Numbered from the stretch's first letter, positions 45,140 to 55,211 are shown. The stretch: 64,000 bases of DNA from Pantoea ananatis LMG 2665 (GCF_000710035.2 NZ_JMJJ01000005.1:1-64000); one strand, 5' to 3'. Numbers and translations: made by a program. Notes: generated by a model not told the origin, from the sequence alone.

Positions 45140-45720
45140 TGGCTGACATCCTGCTGCTGGATAACATCGACTCTTTTACCTACAACCTCGTCGATCAGCT
45201 GCGCACCTTCGGGCATAACGTGGTGGTTTATCGCAATACGATGCCGGCGTCGTTGTTGCTCGACCGACTGCACAGCATGAATAATCCGGTGCTGATGCTC
45301 TCTCCCGGACCCGGCGCACCGAAAGATGCGGGCTGTATGCCAGCGTTGCTGCGCGAGGTTCGCGGAAAGCTGCCGGTTATTGGTATCTGCCTTGGGCATC
45401 AGGCAATCGTGGAAACCTACGGCGGCCACGTAGGCCAGGCGGGCGAAATTCTGCATGGTAAAGCCTCTGCCATCAGTCATGACGGTGAAGCGATGTTTGC
45501 CGGGCTCAGCAATCCTCTTCCCGTCGCCCGTTATCACTCACTGGTTGGCAGTAATACACCCGACGAGTTAACGGTGAATGCCAGCTACAACGGCATGGTA
45601 ATGGCGGTCCGTCACGAGAAAGATCGCGTTTGCGGGTTCCAGTTTCATCCGGAATCCATTTTAACCACGCAGGGCGCACGTCTGCTTGAACAGACGCTGG
45701 CCTGGGCGCTGGCGAAGTAA
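45139..45720 (+). CDS. trpG: anthranilate synthase glutaminase subunit, free-standing
   Basis: 193 residues. Class I amidotransferase with Cys84 in GICLGHQ and His170/Glu172 in FHPES. It supplies ammonia from glutamine to TrpE. In E. coli this domain is fused to TrpD; here it ends with its own TAA and trpD begins 13 bases later with its own ribosome site, the unfused state known from Serratia. Confidence 0.97.
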   Translation: MADILLLDNIDSFTYNLVDQLRTFGHNVVVYRNTMPASLLLDRLHSMNNPVLMLSPGPGAPKDAGCMPALLREVRGKLPVIGICLGHQAIVETYGGHVGQAGEILHGKASAISHDGEAMFAGLSNPLPVARYHSLVGSNTPDELTVNASYNGMVMAVRHEKDRVCGFQFHPESILTTQGARLLEQTLAWALAK

Positions 45721-45733
45721 CAGGGAGCAAGGT

Positions 45734-46732
45734 ATGAACACGATTCTGGAAAAACTTTACCAGTCGCACATCCTGACGCAAGACGAGAGTCATCAGTTGT
45801 TTAGCGCCATCATCACCGGTCAGCTTGAACCTACTCAACTGGCCGCCGCGCTGATTGCTATGAAGGTGCGTGGCGAAAACCCCGAGGAGATTGCCGGGGC
45901 GGCCTGTGCCTTACTGGAAGATGCTAAACCCTTTCCTCGCCCGGATTATGCCTTTGCCGATATTGTCGGCACCGGTGGCGATGGCAGTAACAGCATTAAC
46001 ATTTCCACCGCCAGCGCGTTTGTCGCAGCAACCTGCGGCCTGAAGGTGGCGAAACACGGAAATCGCAGCGTATCCAGCAAATCAGGTTCTTCCGATCTGC
46101 TGGCGGCGTTCGGCATCGATCTTGATATGCCTGCGGCGCGGGCACGCAAAGCGCTGGACGATCTTAATGTCTGCTTCCTGTTTGCCCCCCAGTACCATAC
46201 GGGCTTTCGTCATGCCATGCCGGTGCGCCAACAGCTGAAAACCCGCACGCTGTTTAACGTGCTGGGGCCACTGATTAATCCTGCACGTCCCCCGCTGGCC
46301 GTGATTGGGGTTTACAGCCCCGAGCTGGTGTTGCCCATCGCGCAGACGCTAAAAGTTCTGGGTTACCAGCGCGCGGCAGTGGTACACGGGGGCGGCATGG
46401 ATGAGGTGGCCCTTCACGATGTCACCCATGTAGCGGAGCTGCGTGAAGGTGAGATTACCCGCTATCAGCTGGCGCCAGAGGATTTCGGCTTTGGCTTCCA
46501 TCCTAAAGAGGCGCTGGCCGGCGGCACGCCCGAAGAAAACCGTGACATTCTGACACGTTTACTCCAGGGTAATGGCGAGCAGGCCCACGAGGAGGCGGTT
46601 GCCGTCAACGTGGCGATGCTGCTCAAAGTGTTTGGTAATGAAGATCTCCGTGAAAATGCACAGCGTGCGCTCAATGCCATCCGTAGCGGTCAGGCTTATG
46701 AGCGCGTGGTGGCTCTGGCAGCAAGAGGATAA
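45734..46732 (+). CDS. trpD: anthranilate phosphoribosyltransferase
   Basis: 332 residues from ATG at 45734, with GGGAG upstream. PRPP-binding [18 protein letters not shown] near residue 79 and [17 protein letters not shown]. It joins anthranilate and PRPP. Starting upstream at 45686 would run into trpG and is rejected. trpC starts 2 bases after its stop. Confidence 0.97.
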   Translation: MNTILEKLYQSHILTQDESHQLFSAIITGQLEPTQLAAALIAMKVRGENPEEIAGAACALLEDAKPFPRPDYAFADIVGTGGDGSNSINISTASAFVAATCGLKVAKHGNRSVSSKSGSSDLLAAFGIDLDMPAARARKALDDLNVCFLFAPQYHTGFRHAMPVRQQLKTRTLFNVLGPLINPARPPLAVIGVYSPELVLPIAQTLKVLGYQRAAVVHGGGMDEVALHDVTHVAELREGEITRYQLAPEDFGFGFHPKEALAGGTPEENRDILTRLLQGNGEQAHEEAVAVNVAMLLKVFGNEDLRENAQRALNAIRSGQAYERVVALAARG

Positions 46733-46734
46733 TC

Positions 46735-48096
46735 ATGCAGGGTACAGTGTTAGATAAAATCGTGAAAGACAAAGCCGTTTGGGTTGAGGCGCGTAAGCAG
46801 CAGCAACCTCTGGAGAGTTTCCAGCAGCGAGTGGCGCTTTCCAGCCGTAGTTTTTATGACGCACTGCAGGGCACCCGCACTGCCTTTATTCTGGAATGCA
46901 AAAAAGCCTCTCCATCCAAAGGGCTTATTCGTGATGATTTTGATCCTGAGATGATAGCCGGGGTTTATCGCCACTATGCCTCTGCCGTTTCCGTATTAAC
47001 GGACGAGAAATACTTTCAGGGTGACTTCGCCTTTTTGCCCGTCGTCAGCGCGGCCATTACGCAGCCGGTCCTGTGCAAAGATTTTATTATCGATCCGTAT
47101 CAAATTTACCTGGCGCGTTACTACCAGGCGGATGCCATCCTGCTGATGCTCTCTGTGGTTGACGACGAGCAGTATCGCCAGCTGGCCGCCATTGCGCACA
47201 GCCTGCAGATGGGCGTCCTGACTGAAGTCAGTAACGAGCAGGAGCTGGAACGCGCGATTGCGCTGGAAGCCAAAGTGGTCGGCATCAACAACCGTGACTT
47301 ACGCGATCTCTCCATCGACCTTAACCGGACCCGTGTACTGGCCCCGCGCCTGGGCCCTGGCGTCACCGTGATCAGCGAGTCGGGCATCAACAACTATCGG
47401 GATGTCCGCGAGTTAAGCCATTTTGCGAATGGTTTCCTCATCGGCTCTGCGCTAATGGAAGAAGAGGATCTTCATGCCGCCGTGCGCCGCGTCACCCTGG
47501 GCAGCAATAAAGTCTGCGGTCTGACCCGTCCTGAAGACGCCTGCGCGGCCTGCGAGGCAGGTGCCATTTTTGGTGGTTTGATCTTTGTTGAAGGTTCACC
47601 GCGTCAGGTTGATACCGAGCGTGCACGCGCGGTCATGGCTGGCGCACCGCTAAAGTATGTTGGCGTGTTCCGTGATGCCGCTATAAGTGACATTGTCACC
47701 AAAACAGAGGCGTTACAGCTGAGTGCCGTGCAACTGCATGGCGATGAAGACCCGGCCTATGTGGCTGAGCTTTATCAGGCGCTGCCAGAAAACGTGCAAA
47801 TCTGGAAAGCGCTCAGCATCCAGACGGCCCTGCCCGAACGTCGCTGGCCCCATGTTGACCGCTATGTCTTCGATAACGGCAACGGAGGCTCGGGCCAGAC
47901 ATTTGACTGGTCGCTGCTAAAAGGACAGGACCTGAAGAATGTTCTGCTGGCAGGAGGACTGAGCGCTGACAACTGCGTCGAAGCCGCTCAGTTAGGCTGT
48001 GCAGGGCTGGATTTCAATTCGGGCGTGGAAAGCGAGCCGGGTATTAAAGACGCCAGCAAAATTGCCTCGGTATTCCGGACGCTTCGCGCCTACTGA
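46735..48096 (+). CDS. trpC: bifunctional IGP synthase / PRA isomerase
   Basis: 453 residues (E. coli 453). The N-terminal IGPS half has ILECKKASPSKGLI and VGINNRDLRDLSIDL; the C-terminal PRAI half begins near residue 257 with KVCGLTRPEDA and ends GLDFNSGVESEPGIKD. The two-domain fusion (TrpC–TrpF) is usual in enterics. Confidence 0.98.
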   Translation: MQGTVLDKIVKDKAVWVEARKQQQPLESFQQRVALSSRSFYDALQGTRTAFILECKKASPSKGLIRDDFDPEMIAGVYRHYASAVSVLTDEKYFQGDFAFLPVVSAAITQPVLCKDFIIDPYQIYLARYYQADAILLMLSVVDDEQYRQLAAIAHSLQMGVLTEVSNEQELERAIALEAKVVGINNRDLRDLSIDLNRTRVLAPRLGPGVTVISESGINNYRDVRELSHFANGFLIGSALMEEEDLHAAVRRVTLGSNKVCGLTRPEDACAACEAGAIFGGLIFVEGSPRQVDTERARAVMAGAPLKYVGVFRDAAISDIVTKTEALQLSAVQLHGDEDPAYVAELYQALPENVQIWKALSIQTALPERRWPHVDRYVFDNGNGGSGQTFDWSLLKGQDLKNVLLAGGLSADNCVEAAQLGCAGLDFNSGVESEPGIKDASKIASVFRTLRAY

Positions 48097-48102
48097 TTGA
48101 CC

Positions 48103-48124
48103 TGGCCCGTGTGTTGACGGGCCA
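48103..48124 (+). promoter_or_regulatory. stem-loop between trpC and trpB
   Basis: TGGCCCGT (48103–48110) pairs perfectly with ACGGGCCA (48117–48124), followed by eight A and the trpB ribosome site AAGGAT. No T-run on the plus strand, so not a terminator for trp; on the minus strand it could act as one. Confidence 0.55.
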
Positions 48125-48143
48125 AAAAAAAGGATAGCAAAAC

Positions 48144-49334
48144 ATGACCTTACTTAATCCCTATTTTGGCGACTTCGGCGGCATGTATGTGCCGCAGATT
48201 TTGATGCCGGCCTTGAAACAGCTAGAAGAAGCTTTTGTCAGCGCGCAAAAAGATCCGGAATTCCAGGCTGAATTTACCGATCTGCTGAAAAATTATGCTG
48301 GCCGTCCCACAGCCTTAACCCTGTGCAGTAATCTGACCAAAGGGTCGAAAACCCGCCTGTACTTAAAGCGCGAAGACCTGTTGCACGGCGGCGCGCACAA
48401 GACCAACCAGGTGTTAGGGCAGGCTCTGCTGGCTAAGCGCATGGGCAAAAACGAAATCATTGCCGAAACCGGTGCAGGCCAGCATGGCGTCGCCTCTGCC
48501 CTTGCCTGCGCGCTGCTGGGCATGAAATGTCGCATCTATATGGGCGCCAAAGACGTAGAGCGGCAGTCGCCGAACGTCTTTCGTATGCGCCTGATGGGCG
48601 CCGAGGTCATCCCGGTGCACAGCGGCTCTGCCACGCTGAAAGATGCCTGCAACGAAGCGCTGCGCGACTGGTCAGGCAGTTATGAAACCGCTCACTATAT
48701 GCTGGGCACCGCGGCGGGTCCGCACCCGTTCCCGACGATTGTGCGTGAGTTTCAGCGCATGATTGGTGAAGAGACCAAAAAGCAGATTCTGGAAAAGGAA
48801 GGTCGCCTGCCGGATGCAGTGATCGCCTGCGTCGGCGGGGGCTCCAACGCCATCGGTATGTTTGCCGACTTTATCGACGAAGAGAAGGTGAAGCTGATTG
48901 GTGTTGAACCGGCCGGACACGGGATTGAAACCGGCGAACACGGTGCGCCACTGAAGCACGGCCGCGTCGGCATTTACTTCGGTATGAAAGCCCCGATGAT
49001 GCAGACTGACGAAGGGCAGATTGAAGAGTCATACTCAATTTCAGCCGGACTCGACTTTCCTTCTGTCGGTCCTCAGCACGCTCACCTCAACAGTATTGGT
49101 CGGGCTGACTATGTTTCGGTAACCGACAATGAAGCGCTTGCTGCCTTTAAAACGCTGTGCCGCGCCGAAGGTATCATTCCTGCCCTGGAGTCGGCGCACG
49201 CGCTGGCCCACGCGCTGAGAATGATTAAGGCAGAACCCGAGAAAGAGCAGTTGATTGTCGTCAACCTTTCGGGTCGCGGTGATAAAGATATCTTCACCGT
49301 CCACGATATTCTGACTGCGCAGGGAGAAATCTGA
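48144..49334 (+). CDS. trpB: tryptophan synthase beta chain
   Basis: 396 residues (E. coli 397). PLP Lys86 in HGGAHKTNQ, Glu in AETGAGQHG, and phosphate-binding GGGSNAIG. It condenses indole and serine. The TGA overlaps the trpA ATG by one base. Confidence 0.98.
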   Translation: MTLLNPYFGDFGGMYVPQILMPALKQLEEAFVSAQKDPEFQAEFTDLLKNYAGRPTALTLCSNLTKGSKTRLYLKREDLLHGGAHKTNQVLGQALLAKRMGKNEIIAETGAGQHGVASALACALLGMKCRIYMGAKDVERQSPNVFRMRLMGAEVIPVHSGSATLKDACNEALRDWSGSYETAHYMLGTAAGPHPFPTIVREFQRMIGEETKKQILEKEGRLPDAVIACVGGGSNAIGMFADFIDEEKVKLIGVEPAGHGIETGEHGAPLKHGRVGIYFGMKAPMMQTDEGQIEESYSISAGLDFPSVGPQHAHLNSIGRADYVSVTDNEALAAFKTLCRAEGIIPALESAHALAHALRMIKAEPEKEQLIVVNLSGRGDKDIFTVHDILTAQGEI

Positions 49335-50137
49335 TGGAACGTTACGATCGACTGTTTTCACGTCTGGCAGAGAAGAAAGAAGGTGCACTGGTGCCTTTCG
49401 TTACGCTGGGCGATCCGTCACCCGAAATGTCATTACGAATTATTGATGCGCTGGTGGAAGGTGGTGCAGATGCGCTTGAACTGGGTATTCCCTTTTCAGA
49501 TCCGCTAGCGGATGGTCCGACAATTCAAAGCGCAACGCTGCGCGCCTTTGCTGCGGGCACCACCACAGCACAGTGCTTTGAAATGCTTGCTGCCATCCGT
49601 CATAAGTACCCTGAATTACCTGTTGGCTTACTCATGTACGCCAACCTTGTGTTCAGCAACGGCATTGATGAATTTTATGCCCGCTGTGCCCAGGCCGGGG
49701 TTGATTCGGTTCTCGTGGCAGATGTGCCCGTGGAAGAATCCGCGCCGTTCCGTCAGGCCGCTATGCGTCACGGGATTGCGCCCATTTTCATTTGCCCCCC
49801 CAACGCCAGCGATGAACTACTCCGTGAAATTGCCTCTCACGGCCGCGGTTATACCTATCTGTTGTCACGCGCTGGGGTGACCGGTACCGAGAAGCGGGCC
49901 AGCCTGCCGCTGGACCACCTGATTACAAAATTACGGGAATATCATGCAGCGCCGCCGCTGCAGGGCTTTGGCATTTCTGAACCCTCGCAGGTTAGAGAAT
50001 CTCTCGGTGCGGGCTCCGCCGGTGCGATCTCAGGTTCGGCCGTGGTTAAAATCATTGCACAACATCAGGCAGAACCCGAAGTGATGCTGGATGCCCTGAG
50101 AACCTTTATTGGTAACCTCAAAGCCGCCACCCGCTAA
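49334..50137 (+). CDS. trpA: tryptophan synthase alpha chain
   Basis: 267 residues (E. coli 268). Catalytic Glu49 and Asp60 in [16 protein letters not shown], and [10 protein letters not shown] in the phosphate site. It cleaves indole-3-glycerol phosphate; indole is channelled to TrpB. Last gene of the operon. Confidence 0.98.
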   Translation: MERYDRLFSRLAEKKEGALVPFVTLGDPSPEMSLRIIDALVEGGADALELGIPFSDPLADGPTIQSATLRAFAAGTTTAQCFEMLAAIRHKYPELPVGLLMYANLVFSNGIDEFYARCAQAGVDSVLVADVPVEESAPFRQAAMRHGIAPIFICPPNASDELLREIASHGRGYTYLLSRAGVTGTEKRASLPLDHLITKLREYHAAPPLQGFGISEPSQVRESLGAGSAGAISGSAVVKIIAQHQAEPEVMLDALRTFIGNLKAATR

Positions 50138-50144
50138 TTCCCCA

Positions 50145-50187
50145 CATGCCTTACCGCCCGGTAAGGCATGATTTCCCTGTTTTTTTT
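50145..50187 (+). terminator. trp operon terminator
   Basis: CATGCCTTACC (50145–50155) pairs with GGTAAGGCATG (50160–50170), 11 bases; T-rich sequence with eight T follows after 10 bases. Confidence 0.85.
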
Positions 50188-50281
50188 CATTCCCGGTTTG
50201 CTAATTTCGGATTTTCTGCACCACAATTAACAGGCGCCGTTATGGTAACGTCGCATCCAATTTGTGACAGGGAGAGAAGCA

Positions 50282-50596
50282 ATGAAATGGTTTAAAGTGC
50301 TGGCAAGTGCCATGGTCGCGGCTGTTGTTGCATTAACACTGAGCGCCTGTGCGCCAACGCCAACTAAAGAAGGCACCGGCGGTTACATTGATGACACCGT
50401 CATCACCACGAAAGTAAAAGCAGAACTGTTAAAAGATGAGTCGCTGAAATCGACTGAAATCAACGTTGAAACCTTTAAGGGTAAAGTGCAGCTCAGCGGT
50501 TTTGTCAGCTCGCCGCAGATGGCTAACCATGCCGTACAGGTTACCCGCAGCGTGGCAGGCGTAAGATCCGTCGTTAATAACATGCAAATTAAATAA
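50282..50596 (+). CDS. BON-domain lipoprotein
   Basis: 104 residues from ATG at 50282 (GGAGAGAAG upstream). A lipoprotein signal ends at LSAC (Cys23) followed by a short linker and one BON domain (about 38–104): YIDDTVITTKVKAELL, INVETFKGKVQLSGFV, VAGVRSVVNNMQIK. BON domains bind phospholipid or other envelope parts, as in OsmY and DolP. E. coli has no counterpart at this place that I recall. Convergent with ompW and sharing a terminator. Confidence 0.88.
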   Translation: MKWFKVLASAMVAAVVALTLSACAPTPTKEGTGGYIDDTVITTKVKAELLKDESLKSTEINVETFKGKVQLSGFVSSPQMANHAVQVTRSVAGVRSVVNNMQIK

Positions 50597-50613
50597 CGTC
50601 GGTTAAAAAATCT

Positions 50614-50643
50614 AGGGCCACGTTGACGTGGCCCTTTTTTTTA
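50614..50643. terminator. bidirectional terminator BON gene / ompW
   Basis: AGGGCCACG and CGTGGCCCT form a 9-base stem with a TTGA loop; T-run on the right and A-run on the left. Confidence 0.88.
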
Positions 50644-51282
50644 TCAGAAACGGTAACCTGCGCCAAAGAAGAACACCCAAGGATCCACGCGCATATGGAT
50701 ATTCTGCTGCTGATCGCCCGCTTTGAATTTCACCTGCGTATCAATATCCATGTACCACAGGGAAGCGTTCAGCATCCAGTCGCGGTTGATCTGGTAATCC
50801 AGCCCCACCTGCCCGGCAACGCCCCACGAATCCTTCAGGCTGAGATCGCTCAAGCCCGCATCCCGTCCGGTCTGGTTAAAATCGGCATCATAGAAGGTGG
50901 TGTAGTTAACGCCGATGCCCACATAGGGACGCACCTGACTCTGGCTGTCAAAAAAGTAGTACTGTGCCATCAGCGTGGGCGGCAGCTGACGTACCGTCGC
51001 CAGGGTGCCGGTTGGGCCCAGCCCGACTTTATGACGAAACGGCGTGGCGGCCAGAAGCTCAACCCCGATATTATCAGTGGCCATATAGGTAAAGGTTAAG
51101 CCCAGCTGAGTGTCGTTGCTTGCGCTAAATGACCCCATTCCCAGCACATTGTCTGAGCCTTCGGTGGGTCGGACTGTGGCACTTCCTGCACGGACAAAGA
51201 AATCGCCCGCCTGGTGAGCCAACGCAAATTGCGGTAATGCAAGCGCCAGCAGCATGGCGCATTTAGCCAGTTTCATATTCAC
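50644..51282 (-). CDS. ompW: outer-membrane protein OmpW
   Basis: 212 residues, as in E. coli. A signal peptide of about 22 residues (ending QFALAHQ), then an eight-strand barrel with alternating pattern, ending in FFFGAGYRF with the terminal Phe needed for barrel assembly. OmpW forms a narrow hydrophobic channel and responds to oxygen and stress. A perfect FNR box lies 117–130 bases upstream. Confidence 0.96.
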   Translation of the reverse strand: MNMKLAKCAMLLALALPQFALAHQAGDFFVRAGSATVRPTEGSDNVLGMGSFSASNDTQLGLTFTYMATDNIGVELLAATPFRHKVGLGPTGTLATVRQLPPTLMAQYYFFDSQSQVRPYVGIGVNYTTFYDADFNQTGRDAGLSDLSLKDSWGVAGQVGLDYQINRDWMLNASLWYMDIDTQVKFKAGDQQQNIHMRVDPWVFFFGAGYRF

Positions 51283-51398
51283 TCCTGTGAGAAATTGAAT
51301 GCCTGCACTGAATCATTTTTTTGTCCGCACAGATTTAGCGCGATTCATTGTCAATTGCATCTAAATCAACCCGGAAAAATGATTTAAAAAACAATGAA

Positions 51399-51412
51399 TT
51401 GATTCAAATCAA
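51399..51412. promoter_or_regulatory. FNR box upstream of ompW
   Basis: TTGATTCAAATCAA matches the FNR consensus TTGAT-N4-ATCAA at every fixed base. It lies between divergent ompW and the YkgJ-type gene. E. coli ompW is known to be controlled by FNR. Confidence 0.82.
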
Positions 51413-51527
51413 TTTTGCGTGCTCTGGTGGTCGCTAAATATCCCTTGCCGAAACCGTAACGCCGCATTACTTTGCTGATCTCCCCAGACTGTTTTGCTTC
51501 GATGCCTCAGAGGTGGCGGGCGATCAA

Positions 51528-51944
51528 ATGAGCGATACTCTCAACCCTTGTATTAGCTGTGGTGCCTGTTGTGCCCACTTTCGCGTCTCTTTTTACTGGG
51601 CAGAAGCCGATGACGCCGGGGGGCTGGTGCCCACGGAATTAACGGAGCCCCTGAGTCTGTTAATGCGGAATATGCGCGGGACGAACGATCGCACACCGCG
51701 CTGTGTCGCGCTCAAGGGCGATATTGGCGGCTGTGTTTCGTGCAGTATCTATGAAAACCGGCCTTCGCCCTGCCGTGAGTTTGAGATGTCTGGAGAACAG
51801 GGGATTTGGAACGAAGGCTGCGACCGGGCCAGAGCGCGCTTTGGCCTTCCCGCACTTTTTCACCCATCTTTACCTGATATGACAGAAAGTTATCGGGTTG
51901 CGGGTGCCAGCGAGCCGTCAGAACATGTACAATCGCCGGGTTAA
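51528..51944 (+). CDS. YkgJ-family cysteine cluster protein
   Basis: 138 residues from ATG at 51528 (AGGTGG 11 bases upstream; a GTG at 51513 would add five). Near the N-terminus CISCGACC gives the CxxCxxCC cluster of the YkgJ family, with further cysteines in RCVAL, CVSCSIY and CREFEM. The family is thought to bind zinc or iron; function unknown. It is divergent from ompW and 27 bases before yciC, which may be in the same unit. Confidence 0.85.
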   Translation: MSDTLNPCISCGACCAHFRVSFYWAEADDAGGLVPTELTEPLSLLMRNMRGTNDRTPRCVALKGDIGGCVSCSIYENRPSPCREFEMSGEQGIWNEGCDRARARFGLPALFHPSLPDMTESYRVAGASEPSEHVQSPG

Positions 51945-51971
51945 TTAACCCGGTTCTTTCAAGGAGAGTAC

Positions 51972-52706
51972 ATGTCTATCACGGCAAGCTCGTTATACCG
52001 TGACACTGGAAATTTTTTTCGTCATCAATTGTTCACCCTGGTGCTGATGTCGCTGCTGACCGCGTTTGTCACGGTCATGCTGTTACACGTTCTGACGCCC
52101 GGTGACGATCAAATGGCGATATTGCAGCAAGGCGAAATTAGCAGTACCTCGCTGTTCGATATGGTGCAGAGCATGTCACCCGAACAGCAACAGGTGCTGC
52201 TGCGCGCTTCTGCAGCGGGAACGTTTGCGGGGCTGGTGGGGAATACGCTGCTGTTGGGCGGTATGCTGTGCCTGATTCCGTTGGTTTCGTCAGGCCAACG
52301 CGTAAGTGCGCTGCGAGCGATTGGCGCCTCTGCACCCTTGCTGCCAAAGCTACTACTGCTGACGTTTCTCGTTACCCTGGTGGCGCAGCTGGGCTTTATG
52401 GTACTGGTGGTTCCGGGCGTATTGCTGACCATTGTGCTGTCGCTGTCGCCAATCATTCTGGCGAGTGAAAAACTCGGCGTTATCGCCGCAATGCGCGCCA
52501 GCATGCGAATGGCATGGAAAAACGTGAAGCTGATTGCCCCTGCCATTATCGTATGGTTACTGGCTAAGCTCGCCGTGATGTTTTTCTTTACCTCATTAAC
52601 CCTGTTGCCCATGAATGTTTCAACGGTGATTTTCACCGCCATTGGTAACCTGGTTTCGACCCTGTTGGTGATTTATTTGTACCGGCTTTATATGCTGTTA
52701 CGTTGA
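51972..52706 (+). CDS. yciC: YciC, UPF0259 membrane protein
   Basis: 244 residues (E. coli 247). Six hydrophobic segments; conserved start [20 protein letters not shown] and [20 protein letters not shown]. Function in enterics is not established. Forms the usual series yciC–yciB–yciA. Confidence 0.95.
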   Translation: MSITASSLYRDTGNFFRHQLFTLVLMSLLTAFVTVMLLHVLTPGDDQMAILQQGEISSTSLFDMVQSMSPEQQQVLLRASAAGTFAGLVGNTLLLGGMLCLIPLVSSGQRVSALRAIGASAPLLPKLLLLTFLVTLVAQLGFMVLVVPGVLLTIVLSLSPIILASEKLGVIAAMRASMRMAWKNVKLIAPAIIVWLLAKLAVMFFFTSLTLLPMNVSTVIFTAIGNLVSTLLVIYLYRLYMLLR

Positions 52707-52762
52707 TTGTCCGTGCGCCTTCCGGCGCACTGGCAGGCCATGCAGCCTTAACTGGAATGACT

Positions 52763-53302
52763 ATGAAGCAGCTACTCGACTTTCTCCCCCTTGTTGTTTT
52801 CTTTATTTTTTATAAGTTGTACGACATTTTTGTGGCGTCGGGCGCGCTGGTTGTCGCGACCGGACTGGCGCTGGTCGCGAGCTGGGTGCTGTATCGCAAG
52901 CTTGAGAAAATGACGATTTTCACCTTCGTTCTGGTGGCGGTCTTCGGCACGCTGACGCTGGTTTTCCATAATGATGAATTTATTAAGTGGAAAGTCACCG
53001 TCATCTATACCCTGTTTGCCCTGGCGTTACTGTTCAGCCAGTGGTTCATGAAACAGCCGTTAATACAGACCATGCTGGGTAAAGAGCTGGAACTGCCTGA
53101 CCACGTCTGGCGAAATCTCAACATCGCCTGGGCGCTGTTTTTCTTGATTTGTGGCCTGGCAAACATATATGTTGCGTTTTGGTTACCTCAGTCAGTCTGG
53201 GTTAACTTCAAAGTGTTTGGACTGACCGGCCTTACGCTGCTGTTTACGCTGCTGAGCGGCGTCTATATCTGGCGTAAGATGCCGCAACAAGAACAAAAAT
53301 AA
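52763..53302 (+). CDS. yciB: YciB/IspZ-family septation-related membrane protein
   Basis: 179 residues from ATG at 52763, the E. coli length and start [14 protein letters not shown]. Five membrane spans with [15 protein letters not shown] and [18 protein letters not shown]. YciB interacts with envelope and cell-elongation proteins. The frame extends 20 codons upstream through a GTGCGCC hairpin, which is rejected as coding. Confidence 0.95.
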   Translation: MKQLLDFLPLVVFFIFYKLYDIFVASGALVVATGLALVASWVLYRKLEKMTIFTFVLVAVFGTLTLVFHNDEFIKWKVTVIYTLFALALLFSQWFMKQPLIQTMLGKELELPDHVWRNLNIAWALFFLICGLANIYVAFWLPQSVWVNFKVFGLTGLTLLFTLLSGVYIWRKMPQQEQK

Positions 53303-53357
53303 ACCTGTTGTCCGCTCAGGCGGGCAACGTCTCTCTCAGACTTAAGAAACCAGAGCA

Positions 53358-53780
53358 ATGGACGATAAACATAAATTGCCCAAGGGCGAAATGGTGATGC
53401 GCACCCTGGCGATGCCAGCGGATACAAATGCTAACGGCGATATCTTCGGTGGCTGGTTAATGTCACAAATGGATATGGGTGGCGCGATCCAGGCTAAAGA
53501 GATTGCTGAAGGCCGCGTCGTCACCGTACGCGTTGATGGTATGACCTTCTTAAAACCCGTCGCAGTGGGCGATGTCGTCAGTTGCTATGCGCATTGTATC
53601 CGCACCGGCAACAGCTCGATGACGATTAACGTTCAGGTATGGATCAAGAAGGTGTCATCTGAACCTATCGGGCAGACATATTGTGCTACCGAAGCCGTGT
53701 TTATTTACGTCGCGGTGGACAACGAGGGGCATCCTCGCCAACTGCCAGCAGGACGGGATAACCAGTCCTACCCTGCCTGA
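53358..53780 (+). CDS. yciA: acyl-CoA thioesterase YciA
   Basis: 140 residues (E. coli 132). Hotdog-fold thioesterase with ADTNANGDIFGGWLMSQMD (about 21–39, catalytic Asn/Asp) and VTVRVDGMTFLKPVAVGDVV. It hydrolyses many acyl-CoAs. Convergent with tonB. Confidence 0.96.
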   Translation: MDDKHKLPKGEMVMRTLAMPADTNANGDIFGGWLMSQMDMGGAIQAKEIAEGRVVTVRVDGMTFLKPVAVGDVVSCYAHCIRTGNSSMTINVQVWIKKVSSEPIGQTYCATEAVFIYVAVDNEGHPRQLPAGRDNQSYPA

Positions 53781-53826
53781 TAACAGGTTTTCGGTGCTGA
53801 ATCTGCCCTGCAGATAATTCCCTGTT

Positions 53827-53862
53827 GCCGTGAGCGAAGCGCAGGTTGCGATCGCTCACGGC
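53827..53862. terminator. strong hairpin between yciA and tonB
   Basis: GCCGTGAGCG (53827–53836) and CGCTCACGGC (53853–53862) pair perfectly over 10 bases, with further inner pairing. T-runs are absent, so it may protect 3' ends or terminate with help rather than act alone. Confidence 0.55.
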
Positions 53863-53895
53863 GCCACAAGCGCCCTTCAGACAGCCTTTCTCCGG

Positions 53896-54648
53896 CTATT
53901 CGATGCTGGCCCCGCCGTTAATTTTGAATACGATATTCATCGTCAGGCCGCTGCCCGGTTTTCCACTCTGATAACGCCACGTTCGCATGGCCTGCTTAAC
54001 GGTACGTTCGAACATATTGCGCGGTTCGGCAGAAAGGATTTCGATATTATCGACCCGGCCGTCGCTGTCTACGTCAAATTTTACCCTGACGCGTCCTTCA
54101 ACGCGCAAGGCCGCCGCCCGTGGCGGATAAGACGGCTTGCTGATATTAAGCGCTTTGGGCCCGGAGGAAACACTTTGCGTGGGTGCTGCCGACGGCGTAC
54201 TTTTTGGCGCGGTCGCAGGCTTGCTTTGGGTGGCGGCCGTATCATGGCTGAACGGATTTGCCTGCGGTTTCACGTCCTGACGCGGTTTCACCTCGCGCTT
54301 GGGTTGTTCACGCTTAGGCTCGTGACGGGGCTTTGGCTTAGGCTTAGGTTCAGGTTTGGGGATCGGCACCGGTTCGGCTTTTGGCGGCTCTGGCGCAGGT
54401 TGAGGCTCCGGTAAGGGTTCCGGTTCTGGCTGAGGCGTCGGTTGCGGCGCGGGTTGGGCGATTGCAGGTTCTGGCTGAACGGCCGGTGCAACCATCGTCA
54501 CGCTAATCGGCTGTGATGCTTTAGGTAACTCAATGGTCTGATGAAAAGACGCATAAAGAACACCCGCAATGACTGCACCGTGCAGTGCAACAGACAAGAT
54601 CATGGCGACAGGCGTGCGTTTCGGTAAGGGCATAGTCAGCGTGGTCAT
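53896..54648 (-). CDS. tonB: energy transducer TonB
   Basis: 250 residues (E. coli 239). N-terminal membrane anchor with Ser and His in MILSVALHGAVIAGVLYAS (about 17–35), a Pro-rich spacer with Glu-Pro then Lys-Pro repeats (about 60–115), and the C-terminal domain with SKPSYPPRAAALRVEGRVRV and ending IVFKINGGASIE. With ExbBD it drives iron-siderophore and B12 uptake. A candidate Fur box is upstream. Confidence 0.97.
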   Translation of the reverse strand: MTTLTMPLPKRTPVAMILSVALHGAVIAGVLYASFHQTIELPKASQPISVTMVAPAVQPEPAIAQPAPQPTPQPEPEPLPEPQPAPEPPKAEPVPIPKPEPKPKPKPRHEPKREQPKREVKPRQDVKPQANPFSHDTAATQSKPATAPKSTPSAAPTQSVSSGPKALNISKPSYPPRAAALRVEGRVRVKFDVDSDGRVDNIEILSAEPRNMFERTVKQAMRTWRYQSGKPGSGLTMNIVFKINGGASIE

Positions 54649-54685
54649 AGCAATCGCAGTAGTGAAATCAAGTCACGATTTTAAA

Positions 54686-54708
54686 TGCAAATAGCAATCA
54701 GTTTCAAT
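54686..54708 (-). promoter_or_regulatory. candidate Fur box of tonB
   Basis: On the minus strand ATTGAAACTGATTGCTATTT followed by GCA resembles the Fur-regulated sequence upstream of E. coli tonB (GAATATGATTGCTATTTGCAT) and matches about 11 of 19 consensus positions. It lies about 40–60 bases before the ATG. Confidence 0.6.
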
Positions 54709-54845
54709 AACCTCCTTGTTTTGCGGCTAAAAAAGCCTGTTTAGCCCAATATGCTGCAGAGGCCATTGACGCAAGGTTTCGTTTGCACTCTACTTAACTA
54801 TCCCTTACCGTGTTGCCAAATTTAAGAGTTAATGGGAGCGCCCAA

Positions 54846-55142
54846 TTGCTTTACGTCATTTATGCTGAAGATAACGCCGATTCTCTGGAAAAACGCAACG
54901 CCGTGCGCCCCGCTCACCTGGCACGTCTGAAGCTGTTACATGAAGAAGGTCGGTTAATCGTCGCCGGTCCTATGCCTGCGGTCGACAGTAACGATCCGGG
55001 CGTTGCGGGCTTTACCGGTTCCACCGTCGTCGCCGAATTCCCGTCGCTGGAAACGGCGCAGGCCTGGGCTGCAGACGATCCCTACATCGCCGCCGGTGTT
55101 TACAAGCAGGTTAGCGTTAAGCCGTTTAAGCGCGTCTTCTGA
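54846..55142 (+). CDS. yciI: YciI-like protein
   Basis: 98 residues with a TTG start at 54846 (GGGAG about 8 bases upstream), which gives exactly the E. coli length; the first ATG-type frame start upstream would add 12 foreign residues. Contains [20 protein letters not shown] and [20 protein letters not shown] with the His/Asp of the YCII fold. Function unknown, possibly an enzyme of the dimeric alpha/beta barrel superfamily. Divergent from tonB. Confidence 0.93.
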   Translation: MLYVIYAEDNADSLEKRNAVRPAHLARLKLLHEEGRLIVAGPMPAVDSNDPGVAGFTGSTVVAEFPSLETAQAWAADDPYIAAGVYKQVSVKPFKRVF

Positions 55143-55156
55143 TTTAACTCCGCAGC

Positions 55157-55197
55157 CAAAAAAGAGCTTCCGGGCAGCCGCTCAGAAGCTTTTTTTT
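55157..55197 (+). terminator. yciI terminator
   Basis: AGCTTC (55165–55170) pairs with GAAGCT (55185–55190), flanked by A-run and T-run of seven or more. Confidence 0.82.
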
Positions 55198-55211
55198 CGA
55201 GATGATATTTT

